Source: Chitinophagaceae bacterium (GTDB lineage Bacteria > Bacteroidota > Bacteroidia > Chitinophagales > Chitinophagaceae). From it: a stretch of DNA of 64,000 bases. Within the stretch, counting starts at the first letter, position 1. The number at the start of each line of letters is the position of its first letter. The notes below the pieces were generated by a model that was not told the origin of the DNA, made no database searches, and saw only the letters and a list, made by a program, of their open reading frames with translations. The position numbers were made by a program, and so were the translations under genes. The DNA lies in contig JADKAJ010000001.1 in assembly GCA_016719165.1 (NCBI GenBank), positions 558,001 through 622,000 of the forward strand. The letters run 5' to 3'. Positions 1 through 8,595 of the stretch are shown piece by piece.

Positions 1-680
1 AGTTCCTCTGTCAATACTTTGGCATCATAAATTCTGCCTAACTCTAATAAAAGATTAGAGAAGTTATTTAAGTAAAGCCCATTGGTTTCCTGTAATTGCG
101 ATGCTTTTGCAAAGCCATATAGCGATTCCCATTTGTAGTTCCTGAAATAGTATAGCGTTGCCTGTACATAGTACGCCTCTGCTAAGCCTCCTTTAAGCGT
201 TCCGGCACTTTTGCCGGCCCTGCTGTCCAATTCTTTATAGAGTTTTGATTTTATAACGGAACCTGCCAGTGCATTGTCAATAACCTGTTTTTTAGTACTT
301 GTATTTGGTGAAACAATTGCAGTACTTAGCCAGGTAGAACTTCCTGCAGCATAATTGAGCATTTTAAATGGTAGCGTAAGTGTGCCATTTTGAAAAGTGA
401 AGTTCCCGCTCTTCTTTCCCTGCTCCATTGTTTTAAAAGTGATGGTGATTTTGCTTCCGCTTACCTGGTATGTTCCTTCGTCGGTAACAATATTACCCGG
501 CTGTTCAGCTTTTAACTTGAACGTATTGTCGAGGAATTGAAGTGTGATGATCGCTTTTGCACTTGCTTCTTTACCATCACTATCTGCCATAAAACGATAT
601 TTACCTTTTATGGATTGGCTATTTACTTCCGTCTGACTGGCACATACAATAACTGCCAGCAGGAAAAGAATATTTTTCAT
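1..680 (-). CDS. Secreted TPR-like protein, C-terminus outside window
   Basis: I read this frame directly: it opens with an ATG at 680 and stays open to the window edge (226 codons visible). The start MKNILFLLAVIVCASQ is a signal peptide, so the product is exported. Residues about 20-110 are beta-rich (KGKYRF, GTYQVSGSKITITF), as in small lipocalin-like domains. The last visible 60 residues (YYVQATLYYFRNYKW, YLNNFSNLLLELGRIYDA) read as helical TPR-like repeats and resemble the TPR part of the product of 3583-5616. It is the last visible gene of a leftward operon starting at 5616, 25 bp after the next gene. No enzymatic motif was seen and the function is unknown. Confidence 0.75.
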   Translation of the reverse strand, partial: MKNILFLLAVIVCASQTEVNSQSIKGKYRFMADSDGKEASAKAIITLQFLDNTFKLKAEQPGNIVTDEGTYQVSGSKITITFKTMEQGKKSGNFTFQNGTLTLPFKMLNYAAGSSTWLSTAIVSPNTSTKKQVIDNALAGSVIKSKLYKELDSRAGKSAGTLKGGLAEAYYVQATLYYFRNYKWESLYGFAKASQLQETNGLYLNNFSNLLLELGRIYDAKVLTEE

Positions 681-705
681 ATAGATTAGTTGAAGAAGTG
701 CTGTC

Positions 706-2571
706 TTACTGTTTTGTGATCTTAAAATTACTTATGTAATATTTCTCCAGGTCGCTATCACTGCTAATGTGTATAAACTTTAAGAAATTAAAAGTAGTTG
801 TTACCGGAATGGCTTTCGACATTTCAACAATTTTATTCTCACCCATAAATAGTTCCAGCGATTCTCCTTTTCGTTTTAATGTAATTTTTGCAGTATTCAA
901 TTCTTTGTCGTTGGAAAATCCGGTAGCCTCAAAGTAGGGTTTTACATTAGCAAAATAGCCATCAGCAAATTTGCCTTGAATTGAAATTTCTCCGGGTCTG
1001 CCCCAGTAGCCGGCTTTTATTCTCAGTTTTATAGCCGGTGATACCATTTGATCGTAGGTTGGTTTCGTTCCCAGGTACAATTCAAAAGCTTTAGCACCCC
1101 AGGGAATATCTTTCGGTGCTGCAATATCAAAAGATAACTCGAAGTTTTGTGGCAGAGGGTATTGAATATTTTTTGGAGATGCATCCCGTCCCTGTAGCTC
1201 CATCCATTTTTTATTAGTACCGGCTATTTGCTTTACTTCAGCTTTTTTACCGTTTCGCAAGCTGCTATTCCAGTTATTGACTGGTTTGTTTAAGGCATTG
1301 GTAGAAAAATCGTCAAAAAAGAAAATATTTTTATCAGTGGCAGCGGCTTTTGCTTCGTTGGATGCTATTTCAGACGCAGCCTGCTCTTTGTGACCAGGTG
1401 AACGGAGTGGTTTGTATGATTCTGTTATTTTAGTAGAGCCAAAGAAGTATTTATATACATATTCGAAATTAAAATTATTGAGAATACTTTCCATCATATG
1501 TACATTGTAAGCACTGTTTGGCATCCCTAATGTCCACCTGATGGTAATCCATTGAGGCTGGTCGGTTTTGCAAAGTTCCATGGCTGCTTTACTTACTTTT
1601 TGTATCGGAAATTTGTTGCTCCCTTCCGATTCGTCAAAAAAATCCCTATTGTTTGGCCTGGCATTTACAAAATCTATAAAACCAATTTGACCAAAGGGAT
1701 AGCCTAATGTTGCAATTTCATTTAATTGTTTTTTATATTTTTCTTTTAGGCGAGCAAGGTTTTGCCTGGCCATTGCCAGGTTTTCTGCTGTATAGTTTCC
1801 AACCTTTTGCCAAGCGGGTAATTGCTCTTCTGCTCTTTCAAAAAACTCTCCGATGGTCACATTTTCAAATGGGAGCTCTCCATTTTTAGTCATAATAACA
1901 ATATAGTGCGGATAGTCGCTAATGGCTTTAGGTGGAATGTAGAAACGGGTATAAGGCTGAATATTTTTATGTGTACTAAACCCTAAAAACTCGTAACCTG
2001 CTTTACCATCTGCAAAATTACTGCCTGCTCCACTATGATAGTGTGGCATAACAAAATAGTATTGCTCAGGCGAAGAAATAAAAGATACAGGGGCGCTGAT
2101 GTACTGAATCTGATTGGCCTCTATATGCCAGTACTCTGCAAAATTATTCTGTGGTACAAATTTTCCGGCAGCATCTTTTTTTAAAAACATATAAACTTTT
2201 GAGAATGCACCATACATGTGTGGAAGTGCTGCTAAGTGCTGGTTTATTGCATTGCCAAGGGCACTGTTAGTACCACTGAATTTTGGTATCGCATTCTGAA
2301 AATGGCCTATATCTCCTAAACATCCCTTTGGCAAATATGATTGTTGCATCCACTCTATAAATTGCTGGGTATATCCTATTTGCCTGGCACTATATACTCT
2401 GTTGCCCGCCGTTTTTCCCTTTGGAGGAGTAGTTTGTTTATATGTTTTCATCCAGCCAATATCGATATCCGCAATGCTTTCGAGTGTGAAACCAATACGG
2501 TCAACATAAACCGGTTGTGTTTGTGCTTTAAAGTTTGTTATAACTACCAGGAAAAGAATTATTTTTTTCAT
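706..2571 (-). CDS. Secreted protein of unknown function with a jelly-roll-like C-terminus
   Basis: The 621-residue product starts with MKKIILFLVVITNFKAQ, a signal peptide. The first 400 residues match no family I recognise. They are rich in aromatic residues and carry a long helical, charged stretch around residues 240-285. Residues about 420-620 (FFDDFSTNALNKP, FELSFDIAAP, LELFMGENKIVEM) have the pattern of LamG/concanavalin-like jelly-roll domains that often end Bacteroidota surface proteins. It lies 26 bp from its operon neighbour 2598-3569 and is probably co-transcribed. Function unknown; a carbohydrate- or protein-binding role is only inferred from the C-terminal fold. Confidence 0.8.
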   Translation of the reverse strand: MKKIILFLVVITNFKAQTQPVYVDRIGFTLESIADIDIGWMKTYKQTTPPKGKTAGNRVYSARQIGYTQQFIEWMQQSYLPKGCLGDIGHFQNAIPKFSGTNSALGNAINQHLAALPHMYGAFSKVYMFLKKDAAGKFVPQNNFAEYWHIEANQIQYISAPVSFISSPEQYYFVMPHYHSGAGSNFADGKAGYEFLGFSTHKNIQPYTRFYIPPKAISDYPHYIVIMTKNGELPFENVTIGEFFERAEEQLPAWQKVGNYTAENLAMARQNLARLKEKYKKQLNEIATLGYPFGQIGFIDFVNARPNNRDFFDESEGSNKFPIQKVSKAAMELCKTDQPQWITIRWTLGMPNSAYNVHMMESILNNFNFEYVYKYFFGSTKITESYKPLRSPGHKEQAASEIASNEAKAAATDKNIFFFDDFSTNALNKPVNNWNSSLRNGKKAEVKQIAGTNKKWMELQGRDASPKNIQYPLPQNFELSFDIAAPKDIPWGAKAFELYLGTKPTYDQMVSPAIKLRIKAGYWGRPGEISIQGKFADGYFANVKPYFEATGFSNDKELNTAKITLKRKGESLELFMGENKIVEMSKAIPVTTTFNFLKFIHISSDSDLEKYYISNFKITKQ

Positions 2572-2597
2572 ATTGTAATTATTAAATAACCAGAAAT

Positions 2598-3569
2598 TTA
2601 TTTTCCAAGCATATTATTTAGTGTTGCAAAATCAACAGCTTTTTTTATCGCTTCTATATTTTCTTCAAATACGGCATCATCTTTGGATATTTTATAGACC
2701 ACAGAGAAAAATTGCGGTGTTGACTTTGGTAGTTTTTTATGGTAGTAATCTAAATTAGGTTTAATGGCCATAAAGGAACCTTTGGTGCCTTCATCCACAA
2801 ATTTTTCAAATCGTTCTTCATTATTCCACATGCAAATTGCAGGCTTGCTCAATTCGGTTTCAGATCTTGTCATGTATTCTTTTATAGCTTTAAAATATTT
2901 ATCGAGATATACCTTTTCGCCGGGGTTGTCCTTTACTGCTTTCTCCAATCTTTTCTTTTGTATTAATAAATATTCTTTTCTGCTGAGATAGGAGAAAGGG
3001 AGCGAATCATTATAGGTAATTAACCAGCGGTATTCATATATCGGTGAGTTGTAATCTACTTTTTCTTCACCCATAAAATAATAACCGTTCTTTTTTTCGG
3101 GTTTTTTTGTCAACTTCAGATATCCCCTGAAGTCGTCACCCAGGTCAGCAGCATAAAGATTTTGTGCGAAAATTGCATTAGCGGTTATAGTAACTGTGGT
3201 GGGGGTTGAATAATCAACATAATATTTTGTTTTGTCCTTACTCTGCTCATCGCATAAAAACCGGAGTATATACATTGAATAATAGTAAGGATCGGCTATC
3301 CATGTTTGGCCTGAAGCCATACTTTTACCAAATACAAAGCTATAAGAAATCTGGCATCCCATAGGTTTATAGTTAGTAGAAACCATTTTGTGAATACCAT
3401 CCGTTATAGCTTTTTCCTTTATCAGATCTGCAGTACTTACATTGGCAACAGAACCTTTACTACCAGCTTTCCATGTGCCTGGTTTTTGTTTTAGTAATTC
3501 TTTGGAGCATTCCTGTGAAAATGCAGTTAGTGAAGTAAACAGTATTGCTGATAAAATAGAATATCTCAT
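2598..3569 (-). CDS. Secreted single-domain PGxWKPG-family protein
   Basis: The 323-residue exported protein (MRYSILSAILFTSLTAFSQ) starts its mature part with a Cys followed by KPGTWKAGSKGS. The same opening (PGKWKPG, PGAWKP) occurs twice in the 1017-residue product of 13404-16457. The three copies also share a central block around PFSYLSRKEYL / PFRYLTRKELC / LFRYVTRKEYL, a helical segment, and a closing LP..TPQF motif. I treat this as one repeated domain of about 300 residues, here in single copy. No catalytic motif is visible. It sits 13 bp downstream of 3583-5616 in the same operon. Confidence 0.8.
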   Translation of the reverse strand: MRYSILSAILFTSLTAFSQECSKELLKQKPGTWKAGSKGSVANVSTADLIKEKAITDGIHKMVSTNYKPMGCQISYSFVFGKSMASGQTWIADPYYYSMYILRFLCDEQSKDKTKYYVDYSTPTTVTITANAIFAQNLYAADLGDDFRGYLKLTKKPEKKNGYYFMGEEKVDYNSPIYEYRWLITYNDSLPFSYLSRKEYLLIQKKRLEKAVKDNPGEKVYLDKYFKAIKEYMTRSETELSKPAICMWNNEERFEKFVDEGTKGSFMAIKPNLDYYHKKLPKSTPQFFSVVYKISKDDAVFEENIEAIKKAVDFATLNNMLGK

Positions 3570-3582
3570 TTTTTAAAGTTTA

Positions 3583-5616
3583 TTATTTACCCCCTAGTAT
3601 TCCTTTGCCTGATGTACTTACACCGCTATTAACAGTAGCTTTTACATCTAACCCGGTTATTGTTACAGGGCCTGCTTTGACAGCTACACCGGCAACGGCT
3701 CCTATATCAGTAAAGCCTGTATTATCCCATTCGACCAAAGCACTGATCGTTGCTTTCCCTTTTAACGCCATCGGTCCGACACTTTCGCTTATACCCACTA
3801 TTGCTGTACCGGAATACTTACCTGTTTCCACATTATCTTTTACATTAATTTTCACACCTTTCAAATCAAACTCACCAACCAGATCACTGCAGCTAGAGGT
3901 AATTTTAAATACGCCAAGATTCATTTTGCTAACATATTGGCAAGCTACCTCATCAAAATTTTGTAATGAGTCCGTTCCTTTAGGTTTAACTTCAATGGGG
4001 ATACACCAGCTACTTTTATTTTTAAACTGTACTACCTGGTCTTTTAGTTGTGTGAGCCAGGCAATCTGTGCATTTACTTTTGTCAGTTCAAATTGTTCAG
4101 GCCACATGGTGTATTGACAATAATATAAGAGGTCGCTGGTTGTGCGGCTTACATAATTAAGATATTGCCTGTATGCACTTTGTATTCCGCCATTGGCATT
4201 TTTTAAAAATTCGGTACGGATAGCATTTTCATCTTTGCAAATTGCTTCCAATGGGTTCGGCCTGCCTTCTCCAATCTGGTCTTCGTATTTTTTATTCAAC
4301 AATTCCTGTTTTTTATCCAATATCTTTTCATATTCTCCGGCAGCAAGAGCAGCTCTTACTACAGGCTCTAATGCCCTGGTAAATACAAACGACATATTTC
4401 CATTTACATCGTTTATTCCGGGGCCTAATTTTTTTATGGCTTTAGCAGCATAACCGGGTATGGGCTGAATAAATTGTCCCTGCTGTGAAGCTTGTATTAC
4501 AAGCCTGATTCGTTCTGTACTACTTTTTTCATAGGCGACTTCCAAAACTTTCTGTTTCTTTTTTAATTCGTCTATTTTTTGCTGGCACTCTTCTTTAAAA
4601 TGCTTCCATTCAATTTCTAATAGTTTATTTTGTTCAACGTCCATTGGATATTCAGGCCAGGTAAATTTTCCCAATCCCATTATATCCTGTGGCATGGGCC
4701 TGTCCCAGTTCAGGTCATTACTTTTAAGATCGTATCCTAATTTTTTTAACTTGTTTTCTTTTTCATTGCTATAGGCTTCACTGATGCTTTTTTTTGCGGC
4801 TGCAATAGCTGCAGGTATATTCCCTTTGCTTTCTTCAATTAAACATTTTGCCATATTCGCCTGCGGATGTGTGGCATGAATACGGATAGTGCTGTCAGCA
4901 TATTTTTCAGCTCTTGGGATATCGCCAAGGCCCAGCCAGGCTTGTGCAATATTATTTAGTATGGTGCTGTTTTGGGCGTAACGTTTATTGAGATTATTCA
5001 GAATTGGCAGTGCCATTTGTTCTGCGCCACACATGGTTAAAAACGAGGCATAATTGTTCAGGTTATTGGTGTTTTCCGGATCGGTTTTACAGGCTGCACC
5101 CATTAGATAAAGCGCCAGTGTAGGTTTGCCATCCATCCACAGACCTACAGCCGTATTTGCAACCGATGATTTCAATAGTATGATTTGCTGTAGTATCTCT
5201 TCGCCTTTTATTTTTGTGCCTGAAGATAATTTACTCAATACCGCCTGCTGTGTTTTATTGATGTAAGTACTCATTTCAGCATTAGAAACTGTTGTTGCTA
5301 ATGCAGTATTAATTCTTGCAACATCTTTTACAGGAACGATTCTATTGTCATCCTCGTACGCTTTTTTTAATTGTGCTTCACTTATGCCTGCTATGTTTTT
5401 TTTAATACTTTTTATGTCAGGCATTTTTATTCCCATGCTGTCCATTGTTTTTTTGTCTTCCGGGCTCATTTCATCCATGGCAGCCTGCATCTCTTTCATC
5501 ATATCGGCCATTTCTTTTTGGGTAGGTGGTTTTTCTGTTTCAGCAGGCTTTTTCCCGGGTTGAGCTGATAGTTGTAATGAAGAAATGAAAATCAGGAAAA
5601 TCAGAAGTTGTCGCAT
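3583..5616 (-). CDS. Secreted TPR protein, first gene of leftward operon
   Basis: The 677-residue product has a signal peptide (MRQLLIFLIFISSLQLSAQ), then a methionine- and charge-rich segment (KEMADMMKEMQAAMDEM) and TPR repeats around residues 160-270 (NNLNNYASFLTMCGAEQMALPIL, NNIAQAWLGLGDIPRAEKYA). The middle is helical and the last 120 residues are Gly/Val-rich beta (GISESVGPMALKGKATI), resembling a beta-barrel or passenger-like tail. It leads the operon 3583-1 and is divergent from the histidine kinase at 5777, with 160 bp between them. The function is unknown; the context suggests an envelope protein controlled by that two-component pair. Confidence 0.8.
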   Translation of the reverse strand: MRQLLIFLIFISSLQLSAQPGKKPAETEKPPTQKEMADMMKEMQAAMDEMSPEDKKTMDSMGIKMPDIKSIKKNIAGISEAQLKKAYEDDNRIVPVKDVARINTALATTVSNAEMSTYINKTQQAVLSKLSSGTKIKGEEILQQIILLKSSVANTAVGLWMDGKPTLALYLMGAACKTDPENTNNLNNYASFLTMCGAEQMALPILNNLNKRYAQNSTILNNIAQAWLGLGDIPRAEKYADSTIRIHATHPQANMAKCLIEESKGNIPAAIAAAKKSISEAYSNEKENKLKKLGYDLKSNDLNWDRPMPQDIMGLGKFTWPEYPMDVEQNKLLEIEWKHFKEECQQKIDELKKKQKVLEVAYEKSSTERIRLVIQASQQGQFIQPIPGYAAKAIKKLGPGINDVNGNMSFVFTRALEPVVRAALAAGEYEKILDKKQELLNKKYEDQIGEGRPNPLEAICKDENAIRTEFLKNANGGIQSAYRQYLNYVSRTTSDLLYYCQYTMWPEQFELTKVNAQIAWLTQLKDQVVQFKNKSSWCIPIEVKPKGTDSLQNFDEVACQYVSKMNLGVFKITSSCSDLVGEFDLKGVKINVKDNVETGKYSGTAIVGISESVGPMALKGKATISALVEWDNTGFTDIGAVAGVAVKAGPVTITGLDVKATVNSGVSTSGKGILGGK

Positions 5617-5671
5617 GGGGAATTATTTTATCAAAAGTGAGTAAAAGGTAATGTACAACTCATCCCTGAAA

Positions 5672-5715
5672 AACAGGATATTTTGTTAAACGAGTAAAAT
5701 CATGGAAAAAGGGGA
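5672..5715. promoter_or_regulatory. Candidate regulatory region shared with 16504-16555
   Basis: This divergent spacer holds a small dyad (TCCCTG, 5 bases, CAGGA) and GATATTT at 5677, followed 28 bp later by GAAAAAGGGGAG at 5705. The spacer before the second kinase operon holds GATATTT and, 24 bp later, the same 12 bases. Both sit between a secreted-protein operon and its kinase, so a shared operator is plausible but unproven. Confidence 0.35.
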
Positions 5716-5776
5716 GAAGACCTGCTGAACTTCTTTGTTTATTTGTAAAGACGGACTAATGATTTATCTTACTAGA

Positions 5777-7723
5777 ATGAGAAAAGTATTTGCTGTAATT
5801 ATTTCTTTTTGTTTGGTATTGACAGCTGTTGCTCAACGCAGCGGCCCAGCCCATGTTTTGGATAGCCTCTTAAAAGTACTGGCGACTTCCAAAGAAGATA
5901 CAAGTAAAGCAATGCTTCTGCTTACCCTGGCCAACCTGTATGAAACCAATAACCAGGATTCTGCAGAATACTACCTTCAAAAAGGGAAAGCTTTATCAGA
6001 GGCGTTAAAATTCGATAAAGGTATTTACTACTATTACCAGCAGGGTACTGTTCTGTCCTATACGAAAGGGAATTACACTAAAGCACTGGATGAATCGAAT
6101 AAGGGGCTGGAAATGGCCCGGAAGCTGAAGGATACACTGAAGGTGATAACAATGCTGAATAACCTGGGTATCATCAGTGCTTACCAGGGGAATTACCAGG
6201 GGCAACTGGAATACGCATTACAGGTAAAAGATGCTGTGGAATCCGTAAAGGATTCTTCGATGTTGTCCGGGGCTTATCATAATCTGGCTAACTGTTATCA
6301 TAACCTGGGACAATTCAGAAAAGCAGTGGAGACATCAGGTTATTCCATTTATGTAAATGGTCTTTTCAGTGAAAAAAACATGTATATAAACCGGGTCTAT
6401 GCAACACTGGGGCAAAGTTATGAGGGCCTCAGGATGGCCGATAGTGCCTTGTTATATTATACCATAGCAATTAAAGAATCTGTCAGGTTAAATGATAAAT
6501 ATGCAGAGGGATCTATCTACGGCTACATGTGCAATTTATATGCAGGGATGAATCGTTTTGGTGATATGCTCAAAGCTGCGGAAAAGTCATTGTCGTTGTC
6601 GAAAGAATTGCAGAGCAGGCAGATGATGGCCAGTTCGCTTTATAATATTGCCTATGCGCAGTTTCTTAATAACAATAATAAGGAAGCTTATAAAAGTATT
6701 AAGGAAGCATTGTCTATTGCTGTTGCAGACAGCCTGGGTGATGAACTGAAGAATTGCTATACGGTGCTATCTTATATTGCTGCCAGGGATGGAGACTATG
6801 TTACATCCGTTTCGGCTAAACAAAAGGCAGACTCTATTGCGGATGCTTCTTTAAATGAAAAAGTATTAAAAAGTACTGCCGATCTTGAAAAAAAATATGA
6901 AACAGAAAAAAAGGATAACCAGATAAAACTTCAGCAAGCTGAAATAAAACGGAAGAGTACGTTGAACTATATTCTTATTGGCAGCGCAGTTGCATTGGTA
7001 GTGGTTTCCTTTTTGTCATACAGAAACTACCGGCAAAAACAAAAACTGCAGCAGCAACGTATCTACGAACTGGAAACAGAAAAAAAACTGGCTGCAACAG
7101 AAGCAGTATTAAAAGGAGAAGAGCAGGAGCGAACCCGCCTGGCAAAAGACCTGCATGATGGGTTGGGAGGCATGTTGTCAGGCATTAAATACTCATTTCA
7201 GACTATGAAAGGAAACCTTATCATGACACCTGAAAACCATCAGGCTTTTGAACGAAGCATGGATATGCTGGACAGTTCCATCCGGGAGATGCGCCGGGTG
7301 GCCCATAATATGATGCCGGAGGCATTGGTAAAATTTGGATTGGATACGGCATTAAAGGACTTTTGTACTGATATTAACCAGACAGGAGCATTGAATGTAA
7401 GTTACCAATCCATCGGAATGGAAGCATCCGTTATTGAGCAAACAACCGCTATCACCATTTATCGTATAGTGCAGGAATTGATTAATAATACCATGAAACA
7501 TGCCGCTGCTAAAAATGCAATAGTACAGGTAAGCAGAACAAATGGCATCTTGTCGGTAACGGTAGAGGATGATGGTAAGGGTTTTGATACAGCTGTGCTG
7601 AGCCAGGTAAGAGGAATAGGCTGGGATAATATAAAGAACAGGGTGGAGTTTCTTAAAGGGACTCTTGATGTGGATTCACAACCGGGTAAAGGCACCTCTG
7701 TACATATAGAATTGAATACATAA
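5777..7723 (+). CDS. TPR sensor histidine kinase (HisKA_3/NarX-like), copy 1
   Basis: The 648-residue sensor kinase has a signal peptide (MRKVFAVIISFCLVLTAVAQ), periplasmic TPR repeats (about 30-360), one membrane segment (about 396-416), a coiled coil, and a HisKA_3 plus HATPase_c core. The phospho-acceptor is His460 in DLHDGLGG, the N box is ELINNTMKHAA and the G1 box VEDDGKGFD. I chose the ATG at 5777 because it gives a clean signal peptide and the same length as the paralogue at 16606; an upstream TTG at 5735 is less likely. Its stop is directly followed by the regulator ATG. The kinase core is nearly identical to the second copy while the TPR sensor is not. Confidence 0.92.
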   Translation: MRKVFAVIISFCLVLTAVAQRSGPAHVLDSLLKVLATSKEDTSKAMLLLTLANLYETNNQDSAEYYLQKGKALSEALKFDKGIYYYYQQGTVLSYTKGNYTKALDESNKGLEMARKLKDTLKVITMLNNLGIISAYQGNYQGQLEYALQVKDAVESVKDSSMLSGAYHNLANCYHNLGQFRKAVETSGYSIYVNGLFSEKNMYINRVYATLGQSYEGLRMADSALLYYTIAIKESVRLNDKYAEGSIYGYMCNLYAGMNRFGDMLKAAEKSLSLSKELQSRQMMASSLYNIAYAQFLNNNNKEAYKSIKEALSIAVADSLGDELKNCYTVLSYIAARDGDYVTSVSAKQKADSIADASLNEKVLKSTADLEKKYETEKKDNQIKLQQAEIKRKSTLNYILIGSAVALVVVSFLSYRNYRQKQKLQQQRIYELETEKKLAATEAVLKGEEQERTRLAKDLHDGLGGMLSGIKYSFQTMKGNLIMTPENHQAFERSMDMLDSSIREMRRVAHNMMPEALVKFGLDTALKDFCTDINQTGALNVSYQSIGMEASVIEQTTAITIYRIVQELINNTMKHAAAKNAIVQVSRTNGILSVTVEDDGKGFDTAVLSQVRGIGWDNIKNRVEFLKGTLDVDSQPGKGTSVHIELNT

Positions 7724-8356
7724 ATGGCAATTAAAGTTTTTATAGTGGACGATCATTATATGGTCGTTGAAGGGATACGTTCTTTACTGCAGAATGAGAA
7801 GAATGTGGAATGGACAGGCCATGCCATGAATGCTGATTCCTGTCTTGCTTTTCTCCGGCAGCAGCAACCGGACATTATACTAATGGATATCAACCTGCCC
7901 GATAAAAGTGGTATCGATCTGTGCAAAGAAGTGAAAGAAGCATATCCACAGATCTTTATTATCGGGCTCAGCACTTTCAATCAGCAAAGCTTCATCCAGA
8001 AAATGATGGATAACGGGGCATCCGGGTATGTACTCAAGAATGCCACCCAGCAGGAGTTAATGGAAGCCATTGAGATGGTAGTGAAAGGAAAAACATACCT
8101 GAGTGATGAGGTATCCCGTTCTCTGCGAAGGAATGAAGATGATACAATACCTGTATTAACAAGAAGGGAAAAAGAAGTACTGGTGCTGATTGCGGAGGGA
8201 ATGACAAATAACGAGATCGCTGAAAAAATTTTTATCAGTGCCAGTACGGTTGATACACACCGGAAAAACTTACTGGCAAAAATGCCAGCCCGGAATACAG
8301 CAGAGCTGGTGAAACTTGCATTTCAGCATAAGTTTATAAAGCTGGATGACAAGTAG
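7724..8356 (+). CDS. LuxR/NarL-family response regulator, copy 1
   Basis: The 210-residue regulator has an N-terminal receiver domain with acidic pocket DD (residues 9-10), phospho-acceptor Asp55 in LMDINLP, Thr/Ser switch (GLSTF) and Lys in YVLKNA. A C-terminal LuxR-type helix-turn-helix follows (LTRREKEVLVLIAEGMTNNEIAEKI split across two helices, then STVDTHRKNLLAKM). It starts right after the kinase stop (TAA, ATG), indicating translational coupling and a cognate pair. Likely targets, by inference, are the divergent secreted-protein operon and its own operon. Confidence 0.93.
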   Translation: MAIKVFIVDDHYMVVEGIRSLLQNEKNVEWTGHAMNADSCLAFLRQQQPDIILMDINLPDKSGIDLCKEVKEAYPQIFIIGLSTFNQQSFIQKMMDNGASGYVLKNATQQELMEAIEMVVKGKTYLSDEVSRSLRRNEDDTIPVLTRREKEVLVLIAEGMTNNEIAEKIFISASTVDTHRKNLLAKMPARNTAELVKLAFQHKFIKLDDK

Positions 8357-8479
8357 CTGCATTCATTCTTTTTTTATTGCTGTCAGGTTGAATTTTCTTC
8401 CTGCGTTGTAACAACCGAAATAGTATTGCTACCGGTATTCACCCATGAATCTAAACCTGCTTTTGAAAACCGGTTGTTC

Positions 8480-8527
8480 GCAAAAAAATAAATCGCAGCG
8501 ATTGGGTTTGTGCTGTCGCAGCGATTT
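8480..8527 (-). terminator. Rho-independent-like terminator of 8596-10794
   Basis: Arms AAATCGCAGCGA (8490-8501) and TCGCAGCGATTT (8516-8527) form a 12-bp stem with one mismatch and a 14-base loop. Read on the minus strand, the stem is followed by ATTTTTTT, so it fits termination of the leftward gene. Confidence 0.6.
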
Positions 8528-8595
8528 AGTTAATCAATTACCTTTTACTACTTTATGTGCCGGTGTATTACATTCCCATGTAGTTCCTGCCTGTA

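Noticed and set aside
3605..4117. Long plus-strand frame opposite the secreted TPR gene
   Set aside because: It lies entirely within the well-supported minus-strand gene, has no family resemblance and no start signals.
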